From Sisyra terminalis (lineage: Eukaryota; Arthropoda; Insecta; Neuroptera; Sisyridae): 64,000 bases of DNA. The DNA lies in contig OY292278.1 of the NCBI GenBank assembly GCA_958496175.1, forward strand, positions 33,976,001-34,040,000, given 5' to 3'. Positions 35,186 through 46,060 of this stretch are shown in pieces. Position 1 is the stretch's first letter; each line of letters opens with the position of its first letter. Under the pieces are notes generated by a model, which ran no database searches, was not told where the DNA came from, and saw only the letters and a program-made list of their open reading frames with translations. The position numbers and the translations under genes are program-made.

Positions 35186-35265
35186 TCTCGAATACGGATT
35201 TTTATTAACCCTAGAGTCGCTATGGATCTTAATAGTTATATATCGACGGTAAATAACTTTGTAAA
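35186..35265 (+). mobile_element. tRNA-derived SINE (family S1), 3'-body fragment
   Basis: Contains only the family body: TTCTCGAATACGGATTTTTA, AACCCTAGAGTCGCTATGGA and ATCGACGGTAAATAAC. The tRNA-like head is missing, so it is 5'-truncated like a LINE-mobilised copy. Confidence 0.75.
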
Positions 35266-35456
35266 AAAAGATTCAGGTATACCATATTTCTACCTTACAT
35301 TTTTTTATAATACAAATAAACTTTTTTTGTCAAAAGCATCTTTCATCATTCAATATTTCCATTTTAATCTCTCAGTCTATTTATTTCACAATAAAAAGAT
35401 AAAATTTAATCGACAAATGTTATTACGTCGTAAACAAACTTGAATCTTAAACTTAC

Positions 35457-35597
35457 AACCGAATGCTTATGACAAAGTAAAACCGTCACAACGTTTCCAC
35501 CAAGTTGAGTCACTATTTTGATGATAAGGGATGATACGCTGATGGTGGCGGTTTCAAAAACACCCCTGCCGTTGATAGTGCAGATGGCGACAGACAT
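35457..35597 (-). CDS. Candidate first coding exon, 47 codons, gene unidentified
   Basis: On the minus strand an ATG at 35597-35595 follows an in-frame TGA nine bases upstream and has A at -3. The frame reads MSVAICTINGRGVFETATIS then a hydrophobic stretch (VSSLIIKIVT, NVVTVLL) ending LCHKHSV. The codons are noticeably G/C-rich for this window (ATC, GCC, GGC). At 35456 it meets TT|GTAAGT, a consensus 5' splice site, in phase 0. The 150 bp upstream on that strand is also less AT-rich and could be 5' UTR. I do not recognise the protein. A plus-strand reading of about 36 codons through the same patch is an alternative, and a TE origin is not excluded. Confidence 0.35.
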
Positions 35598-37195
35598 GCT
35601 TTGTCAGCCTGATGATGAGTCGCCTCGCTAAACTTCTGTTTCTAGTTTGCAACCACCCAAATTATACAATGTTACCAACGTCCTCGGGGCGGATATATCC
35701 CCATTAAGCGACTACTGTTAAGCACGCTTAACTGAAACCTAACTCCATTTCATCAAGCTCCAACTCAAAATTACTGTTTCAAACTTTCAATTCTTTCCCC
35801 CAAAATTATATATACAAATTTTAAATAATATATCTTCAAACTTTTTTTTATTATTTAATACATATACATCTCGTAGCTAACCGAATTATAGTTCGCGAAA
35901 TGTATAGTTTGCATGAAAAAGATATAATGTAATGCAATTAACAGTCTGCAAAAATAGAGATAGATAAAAAGGTTAAAGCTTTTAAAAGTTCTTTGTGCTT
36001 AGTAGATTTGTGCCTTATCAACTTTAATTCATTTTATCAAAGTTTCTCTGCATTGTATTTACCTTTGCATTGTTAGAAGTAATATCAAACTAAATAGAAA
36101 AAAGTAAAATGTCATGTTTTCTTTGCTTATAGAAAAAAAAAGCCAAGATGCAATGGGAAAATTTCTTTCTTTTACGAGTCAGCATTTTAGAAGAAAATCT
36201 ATAGTAATATCACCATTATGAAAACATTTTATTATCTAATGCTGAAGCAAATCTTATAATTAGGGATTTAGTGCGTTAATTCTCCGACAATCTCTAATTG
36301 AAAATAAACCACGCGCAAACTATAAATATAATTAAACCCAAAATGTAAAATTATCCCAACGTTTGTAGTTACGCTCGTATACTTATATTTATGAGGGACT
36401 GGATCTGGCGAATGGAATGTGAAGTTTATGTGTATAATACGTGTAATTTTTGTTTCACCCCTTTGTTCATATTTGTAATGAAATTTTTTGTACAATATTT
36501 GGGTCGATGGTTTTGGGGTTGAAAAAATTCACACATTAGTTGTCTTATCAGTGCTGTTCTCACTGTGCGTCGAAGCTGAATCTAATGAGGAGTTGACGAG
36601 TTGCTATAGCAACTCTGTGTGGCAAATGCCTTTTGCAATCGTATAAATTTCCATAGTCATTCAATCCCAATGCGACTACGAGGTAGGCCTTAAAATACAT
36701 TCGTCTAGGGAATTACCAATTTATTTGCAAGTATATTTTAGTATTCGCTCCGAAGGGGAAGGCTTACTACCGCGGTTTGCATTATCTGGATCAGCACCAT
36801 TTATTAGGGATGGAGTCGGATGGAGTCTCAGTACGGACAAATGGTAAATCAATTCGATAAAGCGACATTTGTGAACTTAACCTTTTTTTTAAAATAGTTG
36901 CAAAGATAAAATAATATGTCACTTCATATACCAAAATTTTCGTGCTTCACTCCGAAATTCAAATCCTTGTTCATCTTTTAAAACATTCCATAAAAAATAT
37001 AAACATTCCCCTACTGTATTCAAAATTATTAAAATTGATGGAATTTCTAGATGAAATCTGGTATAGTAAAAAAAGCTGTGTGTAAACTTATGTACACGCG
37101 TGAAAAGTTATACTTCTTTGGTATGGTTAAAAATATTTTTTTAATCCACTGCCGTAGCCTCTTCCGGTAGTGCCTGAACTAGCACTCCAGTTATT
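35598..37195. other. No gene recognised; G/C-richer patch at 36.54-36.84 kb
   Basis: Composition is more balanced at 35.60-35.80 kb and 36.54-36.84 kb, against AT-rich surroundings. The second patch includes GAGTTGCTATAGCAACTC, a perfect 18-bp palindrome at 36597-36614. No frame or repeat family was recognised. Confidence 0.4.
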
Positions 37196-37199
37196 ACAT

Positions 37200-37490
37200 T
37201 TATGATTACTAAAATATGATACAATTTTAAACACAAATTACTTTTAATATCAAAATACATAATAAGAAAACGTATGTGTTGCGGCAAAGACAAGGACAAA
37301 GAATATAAAGCTTTAAATACATCCATGTAAATGAAATACAAACATAATAATTATTGGCTCAGATTTGAACTACAATGTCATTAGTTTCAACTGCCATTTC
37401 GATTTCATTCAATTGCTAGGTTTAGTCATTTGTCAGTTGTCAGTTGTGTCAGTGTTGGGCTGTGAATATTTTACAGAATGTTACTGAGTT
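37200..37490 (+). repeat. Direct repeat R, copy 1 (flanks the 37.8-39.9 kb element)
   Basis: Shares an ordered series of blocks with 40020-40290: ATAATAAGAAAACGTA, GCGGCAAAGACAAGGACAA, AAATGAAATACAAAC, TTTCAACTGCCATTTCGATT, CATTTGTCAGTTGTC and GAATATTTTACAG. Similarity is moderate with many indels. The function is unknown; it may be an LTR-like terminus, an older MITE or a segmental duplication. Confidence 0.6.
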
Positions 37491-37757
37491 TCAAATAAAA
37501 TATTAAATTGGCTATTTATACATAGTTACTATATGCTTACACATTTGGTTACTTATACAAAATGTGTATTACATATTATATAAATTAACCGTTTAACCGA
37601 ATTAACAGAACGTCACATGTTTGAAAAATACTAATCAAAAACCTTTACTACATAGAAGTAGATTGTTGCCATAAAATATCATGTATAGATATGTTTAAAA
37701 AATCCTAAATAATAACGTCCTAAAAATTAGTTCAATACAATAGTAATAATATATTTG

Positions 37758-39907
37758 ACTAGCTGAGCCCCGCAACTTCGTCTGCGTAACGTAGGTGTAG
37801 ATTATATTTTCTTTTCAAATTTGCTATTTGTAGTGGTATATGAAATTTTTTTTTTCTGATTTCTTTTACGAAAAACATAACCATACTTAAAACACTATTT
37901 TGTCGACTTGAAAAAGACACATTTAATAAATTGTTGCAAAAAATAAAATATTTCTATGTAATAATCAATTAATTTTCAAAAATATTTATAAATATCTAAA
38001 AAGAGTATGTCTATTGCGTATATCTACGGTAGGTATACCTATCGTGAACCAAACAATCCGTAAATCAATCAGCATCTATACATAAATAAAAAATATCGCC
38101 AAGTTCAATAAATTCGGTCTTAATTATGAGTAAAAAAGTCGTAAGTTATCAAAATATTCGCGTCAAAATAACAGAAGTTAAGGATCTAGATTTTTGAATT
38201 ATAGTAAGAATCCCATCTCACTGTTTCGATTCCCGAATGAACCTTTTTCCAAAAATTATTACACTATTGCAATGTACAACACAACCACGAAATTGAAACT
38301 TGTACAATGGCACGAAACCCAGTTCTTCCATAATCAAGTATAACCATTATGTATCTATAAACTTATTATTAAATATTTGAATTTCAACTATATAATTAAA
38401 CCATATAGGATTATCGAAAACCCTTTCTTATTATATAATGGCATCCTATAAGGAAAACACTTTGCAAATTTCATCGACACAAATATGCATTTATATTTGA
38501 AAATACAATGTAAAACAAAAAAAATATGACCTCCTATATTTTAATTATGATTAAAAAGCAATTCGATTTCGCACATTTAGATGTTGTACAAACAAAATTG
38601 TTGGAAATAGGTGGAAAGCGTGGAAATAAAATCGAATATTTTATTTACATTCAATAACGATAATTGGTTTTAAAATTGTTTTAAAAACCGTAGAAAAGTT
38701 AGTAAGGAAGATTTTATATATTTATTGATGATAATGAAATATATGACAAAAAATTGCTCCCTTAATGCTTTTCAGGAGAATATATAATTGCTCCAGGTCA
38801 CAATCATTGGTTAAAAAAAAGTAGATTTTAAAAAGTTTAATTGTTGAAAAACAAACAAAAATTAAAAACCGCCTCTTTGGTATTTGTTATAAGTACCTAC
38901 TGCACAACCTTTCATACTAATTAAGTGAAATGACGTTATTTAAAATGCTCTTAACAAAATTATATAACAAAAACAGACACTTATTATTAATTCATTATTT
39001 ATTTTTTAATATCACTTATTAAATTCAAAATTTCGATTGTTGATTAACTTAACATGTTCTCATATAAACTTAGTCACCCCCATTCACTCTGTTAGGGTAG
39101 GAATTTTCAAAAAAAAATTCTTATCAGTTGCCTACTTCTTAAAAGGAATACATCGAATATTAAAATTTCATCAGTCAGAAGAGGGGATATATAAATACAG
39201 GATTTTATGTATGCTCGGTTTTAAAAACGTATTTACATTAAGTTTAATTACTATTATTATTATTACTACTACTACTATTATTATTTTTTGTTAATATTTC
39301 AATATTGAGTAACTCTAAAGGTCTATTTACAACAATTTTGTAAAAAAAAAAATAAAAAAAAAAGTTTGCTGTAAGATCCGAACCCACGTCTTTATAATTA
39401 GGAGGATCAGAATGTCAGAAACGTAAGCCATTACGCTATTAACATCAACTTTGTGTTTTATATATATAAAGGTTTATATTTCAAAGAGGCAATGTTTTCA
39501 AATTTAAATTAAATTTACTGTGCTTTTTATCAATTTAACTAAAAATATTTTTACAGATTATTTTCTAACTTTAAATTACGTTTCCAATAATATATAACTC
39601 ACCGGTCTAGTGTAAAAATTTCTGTTTTCATCCCTAGGGAATACCTTCCCTTATTATTTTTTTGGAATTATAAGTAGCCTATAGTCTGCGGGAAAGTGTG
39701 TTGTATCTTGATACCAAATTTCATTAAATTCGGTTGTTCCGTTCTTTAGTTAAATCGGGACACACAGACAGACAGACAGACAGAAAAAAATTTTAAAAAT
39801 GTTAAATTTGGAATAAGGGCCTCTTGAAACAATTATTTACCCTAAAATTGGGTTCAAAATCGAAATGTACAGCCAGACGTAAGAATTTTATATATTAGTA
39901 TAGATTA
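37758..39907 (+). mobile_element. Interspersed element family A, copy 1 (about 2.15 kb)
   Basis: Starts ACTAGCTGAGCCCCGCAACT followed by TCGTCTGCGTAACG. It ends with a block TTCGGTTGTTCCGTTCTTTA, a (CAGA)n run at 39764-39784 and TTTTATATATTAGTATAGATTA. This start and end pattern, with an ACAGACAGAC run shortly before the 3' end, is widespread in insect genomes and is often classed as Helitron-like, though I cannot confirm the class. The copy at 55106-56503 shares the head, a middle block (TCGCCAAGTTCAATAAATT; TTCGATTCCCGAATGAACC), a second block (TTAGGGTAGGAATTTTCAAA) and the end. No transposase or replicase is visible. Copy 1 contains a tRNA-like module missing from copy 2. Confidence 0.75.
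39365..39452 (-). repeat. tRNA-like module inside element A copy 1
   Basis: On the minus strand: TAGCGTAATGGCTTACG (A-box-like), TCTGACATTCTGATCCTCCT, then GTGGGTTCGGATCTTAC (B-box-like GGTTCGGATCT). The order and about 45-bp spacing fit a tRNA-derived sequence. It is not a functional tRNA, because the acceptor stem does not pair. It is distinct from SINE family S1. Confidence 0.6.
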
Positions 39908-40019
39908 ACCCATTTATATCTATGTATTGAAACTGATTTTAATTCACATATAGAAAAATATAATTTATCAATCGACTTTTCTTACATTATTTTAAATATT
40001 GCATTGAATAATTTCCGAA

Positions 40020-40290
40020 AAATATCGTTCTTTTAAATGCATTTTTATTTCTCATAATAATAATAAAAGGCAAACGTAAGTAATATGTATGCATATATGT
40101 CGGCAAAAACAGAGAACAAGTAATGTAAGCAAATACGGGTGAATGAAATACAATCATTGTCTCAATTTTGAACTGAATAATAATTGCTATGGTTTCAACA
40201 GCCATTTTGATTTCAATCCATCAATTGTCAATTTTTACCATTTGTCAGTTGTGTAAGTATTGAGCAGTAAATATTTTACAGCAAACTACT
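40020..40290 (+). repeat. Direct repeat R, copy 2
   Basis: Counterpart of 37200-37490 in the same orientation: TAATAATAAAAGGCAAACGTA, GTCGGCAAAAACAGAGAAC, AATGAAATACAATC, GTTTCAACAGCCATTTTGAT, CCATTTGTCAGTTGTG and TAAATATTTTACAG. The two copies bracket element A copy 1. Confidence 0.6.
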
Positions 40291-40299
40291 AGTTGTGTA

Positions 40300-42170
40300 T
40301 TATTATATATATGTTTAGGTTATTGTTGAAAATATTTAGTTCAACGATATCTATCTTCCCTATGTTGTAAGGGTTCTAGCCGTTCTGCCTGTTTTTTCGA
40401 ACTTTTCGCTAGCTAGAACTTCGTATTTGGTTCGGGATTGTTCGGAATGTTTGAGTTCTCTTCCGATAAACGAAAAACATATGCGAATGCTAGCTTAACT
40501 TGATTGATGCGATAAAGTGTTTTAGTCGTCTTACCACTATGCATATCGGTCCCAAAAATCGGCGAGATTTCGCCCGTTTGCGAGGAACTTCACACTGTAG
40601 CGTTAAAGCGTTATTTTTTTAAAAATTCATCTTAAGTTTAGTTTTTATAGCGCCGATAAAGAAGTATAACTTCAAAAACGATTTTTTTAAAACGTGAATT
40701 TGCCTATTGCAATCAATTTTGGCTGGGTGGGGAGTGCAATATATTTAGCGACGGAAAAAAATGGGATTTTCCATTTGCTGTTCCTTCTTCAAACAGCAAT
40801 TTATTTAAACTGAATACGCGGAGGAGGGAAATCTTTATGTAATGCAGAAATGTCGGTCGATGAAATGCATTGTCGTCCAACTACTAATGGTACGCGTTGA
40901 GACTAGGTTATTTTAAAGCGAAACAAAAGAGGGACTTCTTTTCTTTCATTGCAACAATGGAAAATGAGGGAAAAGACTGTTTTCCATAATGTAATAAAAA
41001 ATAAAATGGAGCGTTTAGAAAACATGTTTGCAGAAATCAACCCATCGATTTTCATGGAAATATGTATGTCGAGAACAACTATTTTTCACACAAAGCAAAA
41101 TAAGCGCTAGACATTCAGACTGTTTACTTGTGTGTTTTAACAATTGATTTTCAACTCGAATGGTTAAAAGATAAGTCAATATTTTCATTCTTATTCATTC
41201 TATGTCTATGATGGTTTGTGAGAAGTTGGAAAAAAATACGTTTTGTGCAAATTTTTAAGTCCAATTAGGTTTGCAAATAATTATATACTTAATGTATATG
41301 ATGAATGGCCATTACTTTTAACTGCATATAGAAAAATCTGTATTTCAGCAGCCGTATTATTGAAAACACATTTACCAAAGAAGGAATTCAATTTCCGGGA
41401 AGATGTTTGTTGCACCAAGAACGTAGTATTTAACCATTACGAGAGTAAATTACATTGTAGTGGATGCAGAAGTTTCTTCCTAACTTCAAATTTTTCATAA
41501 GAAGGCTCAGATTTTTGGAGAAGTGAGGACTTGAACCCCTTAGCTTCCCCTGGATTTGCTAGTGAAATAGCACACGGATTTATCCGACACACGATCAAAA
41601 GACAGAAGACGTTCCAAGTTCTTTCACCACTTTCTTGGTAAAAAATTATTTGTCATATCACGATTAGCCGTTGGGGGTAGAAAATGTATTGTGATTTGGG
41701 AAACAAGATAGTATAAACCATACAAGTGAACCGTACTTATAAGTGAAACATTGGCACTCGAAAATTTCTAGTATTTATAATTAACAACTACAAGTTTCTC
41801 GGTGAAATCAGGACAAATAAATCGTAGAACTGATCCAATACTAAAACAAGATAATCACTCTTAAAAATATGCTTTCAAATATTATTTTGCTTTCCTGTAA
41901 GTCATCTTATTTTTCTATTTTTTATGGTTTAATCTAGACATTTTTTTTTCAAAAAGGGTTGCTTATTTTTGCTTTAAAACAACTAATGTAATGTCTAAAC
42001 GATTTTTGGGTAATGAAAATATGTTAATTAAGCATTGTTGAAAACTTGCCCATGACGATATTCAAACTTAATACCCAGTTGTTAATAGTTATGGAGTGAC
42101 TACATTTATCAATCATCTATCAGTAGGCTTTTAACATATTTTTGTGATTGCTCAAAAAAAAAACATAACT
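40300..42170. other. No gene recognised
   Basis: Mixed composition, more balanced at 40.35-40.95 kb. An 85-codon plus frame at 41243-41500 (start KFLSPIRFANNYILNVYDEW) is unrecognised and may be an eroded exon, element or chance. No repeat ends were seen. Confidence 0.4.
40429..40448 (+). promoter_or_regulatory. Heat-shock-element-like array
   Basis: GGTTCGGGATTGTTCGGAAT contains TTC-nn-GAT-nn-TTC at exact 5-bp steps. The same core occurs at 62014 (GGTTCGAGATTGTTCC). No gene start is nearby; it may belong to an element terminus. Confidence 0.35.
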
Positions 42171-42177
42171 CATAATA

Positions 42178-42335
42178 TAACAGTTACGGAGTGATCCAAT
42201 ACTACTTGATGAAAACTGAGAAAGTTTGCTTGGTAATCGAAATACGTATATAAGCACTACGTCATACATACAATTTTTGGAAACTTTTTCAAATTTACGT
42301 TTAAAGTTTTTTTTTTTTTAAATTATATTTCATTT
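42178..42335 (+). mobile_element. Foldback MITE family FB-A, copy 4 (right arm only)
   Basis: Has CAGTTACGGAGTGATCCAAT, ACTACTTGATGAAAACTGAG, AAGTTTGCTTGGTAATCGAA, ATACGTATATAAGCACTACG and TTCAAATTTACGTTTAAAG in family order. The left arm is missing, and a poly(T) run ends the similarity near 42330. Confidence 0.7.
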
Positions 42336-42353
42336 CTTATGAATTACTTACAC

Positions 42354-42450
42354 CAGCGGTCGCCAAACTTTTTCGTCTTGGTGAAAAATAAAAAATACTG
42401 TTTTCTTTAGAATTAACTTAACCGATAGATCTTAAATTTTATTTTACTGT
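42354..42450 (+). mobile_element. Truncated hAT-type end (family H3)
   Basis: CAGCGGTCGCCAAACTTTTTC at 42354 is a typical hAT terminus and resembles the ends of the element at 52359-52773 (its right end reads TTTGGCGACCCCTG). No matching opposite end was found downstream, so only the 5' end survives. The 3' limit given is arbitrary. Confidence 0.5.
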
Positions 42451-44954
42451 AGAGTATGATAATGCCTATTCTATAAAAAAATAACGACCATATATAGCCT
42501 TATGAATTCTATAAAAAAAAAAAACATATTTTTGTGTCGATTTTATAAGATTTTTTAAAATTCCTTCCATGCTTACTGTGTGCTTAAGAAGCACATATGT
42601 AACATATATGACCCACAAAAAAAAATTTAGGTATACAAATATTCAATTCATACTGTTTTTCATACATTTTTCAAAAATATTTCAGATTATTATTTTCCCA
42701 TAACCACCATATTCATATACGATACGTATACGGTAAATAGAACACTTTATGCACTAATGTTGCTCGGAGCATATGGATACATGCTTTATAATTAAGCGAT
42801 TACATTTAAACATACTTCAAAAATGACTGCAAATGCTTAAAATCAAATTTGTTTAAAAGGAAAAAAAGCAACATTTTGTTTGAGCAAAAGATAATAAAAT
42901 AATGAACGGAGAATGCTATTACAGTTATGGGTGATAATAAATAGAAAATTGCAATAATGATTTTTGAATTTGTCAAATAAAAGACTTTTTCGATAGAAAT
43001 ATTTTTGAAAAATTGAAGAAATAACAGTATAAAATCAATTTTCAAATACCTACATACCTCTTATCTTCTTAAACATGCATATTCTCCTAGGGATTAGGCT
43101 CTTTAGATTGAGTAAAAAAAATAAAATTTAGACTACATATCGTTAAAGCATAACAATTTTTTGGGTTATTTTCATTTCCTTAAATGATTGACTTTTCAAA
43201 GAAAAATTCGCCTTTCAAAAGTGAAAATGGTCAGCAGATAGTAGTAGGTACTTTCCACAATTAGCAATTTTTTTAAATTTTTACGAATAATTTCTCTTTT
43301 GATTTTTATTACCGTGAACACATATAACAAGCACTGTTTAAATATTTCTAACTGAATCAATTTAAATTGGTCAGTTTGAATTGAATAGCAGGTATATACT
43401 TGTTTGTGTTCGAATGGTTTTACAATTTCATTAACAGCTAACCAATTAAAAATTGTTATGATGAATAAAAATCTGTATGGGCAAAAACGTATTTAGTATT
43501 TACATGCCTGTGCAATGTGCATAAAACGGAATAAATCACGCATAAAGAAATTGAATATGAATGAATTCGAAAAACTAACAAAGCATTAATTTGCAGCAAT
43601 GTGTATAGTGAAAAAAGTGATAAAATCATTGCAATTCACAACTCATACTTGAAAATTCAAATCCATTTAGTTCACTCATCGCTAAAAGCGTCTGGCTGAA
43701 TTTTTCAAGTTCAACATGAATTAGTGTAACGTTTCGGAGCCAAAAACTATTTCTAATTAGGATACCCGGGAATTTTATGAGTTCTTCTTCGAGCTTTGTC
43801 GTTGATGAAAATAGCCACCTTTTGCATTAGCGCTAAGTTAGTCTTTAATGTTGCTAATAATTCAAAGTCAAGTATAAGTTTGAAGATTACATCCCATATT
43901 GATGGAGCAAAGTCATATATTCTGCACTATGAATAGACTGCAGTAAATTTGTTCCATATAGCTCCATACTTCCAATCTCACCGCGTTAATTATTATGATA
44001 AATTTGTCGAAACTGATTCAGTTCATAAATCACAAGCAATGATTATAGAAAATTGGATATTGAGAAAACTTTGAAATTGACTATTTTTTATAACTGTCTT
44101 AGCAGCTAGACGATAACTTTATTTTTAAACGTAGATTGGGTAGTTTATAAAAATTAATGCAGTGTAAGTATCGTTTTCAATAAGATATGCTGAATGATTA
44201 TTTCTTCACCGCTTTTTTTATATAGAAAAGTGCTATCAAGGAAGCTACAAACGAAATTAACTTCATTTTTATTAAGAAAAAGCTTAAATAAAATTCATTT
44301 TAATTAAAGAAAAATATACGAGCTACATTAAATGAGAAACTTTGACCTTTACAACTCCGACGGCAAAAAGGAAATACTTTCGTAAATTTTTTATCAAACC
44401 AATTTGAATTTATGGTTTTGATCCGTATATACTTTTTATATTTATTATATTTGCAACATAAATAATACTTGCTAACTTAATTTTTTGCATTTAAGATTGT
44501 AATTAGATTTATATCAATCTTGATGAAGAACGCAAAACTTAGCGAGATTTTAGCGAAATATAAACATTAAATCAAAAAGAGAAACAAAATAAAAATATAT
44601 AAGTTAAAAAGCTAATTACCTGTAAAAAGGATGGAGATGAGAGTTAATTAATTGATGCATTTTTTTATTTATTTTAAGTCGCTTTAACATCCTGGTCATT
44701 TGCAACTGACAGTTTCTTATATATTTGCTATTTAGTTATCAGTATCATCCATGTTATCACACATTAATAGTAATAATCAATTAAATAATATAATAACAAA
44801 GTTACCAAAAAACCATTTCCAACCGTTGAGTTAAGGCTCACACCTCATATTTCACCAAGCATACTCGTCTCCCTGAGGAAATCCAGGGATGCTTTCATAC
44901 CTTCCCCAATTTAAAGGAATCCCTTTAGATCCTGAGACAAAGTCCACTTTGTCT
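42451..44954. other. No gene recognised
   Basis: AT-rich. The 79-codon minus frame at 42806-43045 is low-complexity. Nothing convincing. Confidence 0.45.
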
Positions 44955-44961
44955 TCTGTAC

Positions 44962-45219
44962 CTAAGGGCTTTGGCAGTGTACGAGTATATGCTGAATCGT
45001 TTGATCTCTCCTACACCTAGTGCTTCTTTTTCTTTTAATGGTACCCATTCTAGGGTGAAGATTGGCGATTATCATGGCAATTTTTATTTTTAATACAACA
45101 GCGCGGAATAGTCCTCTAATGCTTTTTCTGAACCACCAGGTACAGAATGCTGGTATTTTTTGGAAAATGTAACTATTGGTCATTCTAGTGTACCCCATTC
45201 TCAATTCACGTAGCGACAT
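44962..45219 (-). pseudogene. LINE C-terminal CCHC domain split by an RTE tail
   Basis: The 85-residue frame begins LRELRMGYTRMTNSYIFQK, matching the 'L.RLRIGHTRLTHSYLL' block found downstream of RNase H in these LINEs, and ends CRRDQTIQHILVHCQSP. Between them, residues about 29-67 (WFRKSIRGLFRAVVLKIKIA onward to IKRKRST) are foreign and match the end of an RTE-like reverse transcriptase. If that part is skipped, the flanks give C-x2-C (CTWC) then x7-H-x4-C, the expected CCHC finger of the LINE. The open frame through the insertion is thus an accidental in-frame fusion. No function is expected. Confidence 0.75.
45020..45138 (-). mobile_element. RTE-like LINE 3' fragment, about 119 bp, nested
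   Basis: Encodes the terminal block LFRAVVLKIKIAMIIANLHP of an RTE-like reverse transcriptase, followed by a purine-rich tail AAAAGAAAAAGAAG where these elements end. Flanks ACCTGGTG and ACTAGGTG match at 6 of 8 positions and may be a decayed target duplication. It is severely 5'-truncated, as expected for target-primed insertion. Confidence 0.65.
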
Positions 45220-45282
45220 CTACTCTTTTCTCAGGTAACTCCCGATGTCTCTTCTACATTTTCCTAAACTCTCTACGACTCC

Positions 45283-45548
45283 CTAACTTGAACAGGTTTT
45301 TGGGGTTAGCTTTTCCATAATTTGTCCTATGATTCCCACAGTCTCTATCAGCATACTATTTGTAGCTCTTCCACGAACGGTTCCAGCCCCGGTTTTTTTC
45401 AGATCTTCTACCGTGGCTTCTTTGGCAGCCACATTGGCTGCTTCATTTTTAGCAATTTCTTGATACCCTGGGAGCCACACCAATTATATGGTGTTCTTCG
45501 TTCGAGTTTTCCCTGTATGGGTCTAATGGTTGATTTTTTTTAATTTCT
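45283..45548 (-). pseudogene. LINE RNase H domain, C-terminal half
   Basis: VWLPGYQEIAKNEAANVAAKEAT (residues 2-24 of the 66-codon frame at 45483-45283) matches the end of the LINE RNase H domain, normally 'VWVPGH.GI.GNE.AD.AAKEA'. The active-site His is Tyr (PGY) and the last catalytic Asp is Asn (EAAN), so it is dead. Upstream, toward the SINE, the frame is broken. RNase H removes the RNA strand from the cDNA hybrid in complete elements. Confidence 0.75.
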
Positions 45549-45705
45549 ATTTACCGTCGCACTCTAACTTCTAAAGTCTTTCGTGACTCTAGGGTTTAAA
45601 AAAATCCGCAATTAAGAAATATCAACAATTTGCTCGATATATGGATCAAACTCAAAAGCTTGCAGTATTGGAGCAGTCTTCTAGATCACTCGACCACTTG
45701 TAGGC
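45549..45705 (-). mobile_element. tRNA-derived SINE (family S1), nested in LINE
   Basis: On the minus strand: CTACAAGTGGTCGAGTGATC (head), a B-box area, TTGAGTTTGATCC near the middle, CCTAGAGTCACGAAAGACTT and GCGACGGTAAATAG at the end. It separates the two halves of the LINE RNase H domain, so this SINE inserted after the LINE. The duplication was not resolved by eye. Confidence 0.85.
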
Positions 45706-45910
45706 GTAGTTGAGTTTTTGTTGTCAAGCTTTTGTGTATTCTTTTTTTTTCTATTATCTCAAGGCATTTGAGGATCGCTTTTGACTCACAAGTGAATATA
45801 GAAGATCCATCTAACGTTCTGTTTTGGTAGTTTGGTTATCAGATATTATAGCGTATCCCGATTGGCCATTGAAAACTGAACCGTTAGTGAGGTACTTTAC
45901 GTGTCTTCGG
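45706..45910 (-). pseudogene. LINE RNase H domain, N-terminal half
   Basis: On the minus strand the text gives LTNGSVFNGQSGYAIISDNQ followed, after a one-base shift, by GSSIFTCESKAILKCLEII. This matches the start of LINE RNase H ('FTDGS....G.G......' and 'SIFTAEL.AIL.AL..I'). The first catalytic Asp of TDGS is Asn (TNGS); the catalytic Glu of CES is present. The domain stops at the SINE junction near 45706 and resumes beyond it. Confidence 0.7.
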
Positions 45911-46060
45911 TACTAAGTATTTACCATTTCTAAGTACACCTTTTGAAAGCTGCGATGAAGTATTTTGAATTAGGAGTTAGGATAGAGGTGGGTTCATTTT
46001 TTGTTTCCATATTTCTCATGGAGGAAGTTTCCACCAATCCTAGGTGGTTTGAAGACTAAC

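Larger units (their letters stand above)
44955..46060 (-). mobile_element. LINE fragment (RNase H-bearing group) carrying two nested insertions
   Basis: Minus-strand remnant of the 3' part of a LINE that encodes RNase H (I/R1/Jockey-like group). The coding order is RNase H N-terminal half (about 45910-45740), then the SINE at 45549-45705, RNase H C-terminal half (about 45490-45410), the C-terminal block with CCHC motif (45219-44962), interrupted at about 45020-45138 by an RTE-like tail. The pieces fit one original element once the two insertions are removed. Confidence 0.75.

Noticed and set aside
35060..35443. 127-codon plus-strand frame, among the longer open frames
   Set aside because: It runs through AT-rich DNA and into a SINE body fragment; the peptide has no domain and part is repeat sequence.
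42806..43045. 79-codon Phe/Ile-rich frame like a membrane protein
   Set aside because: Hydrophobic composition is what AT-rich DNA gives by chance; no start context or homologous motif.
44515..44565. Second hammerhead-like motif (TTGATGAAGAACGC ... GCGAAATA)
   Set aside because: Core order is only loosely similar and stem II does not close; likely chance.
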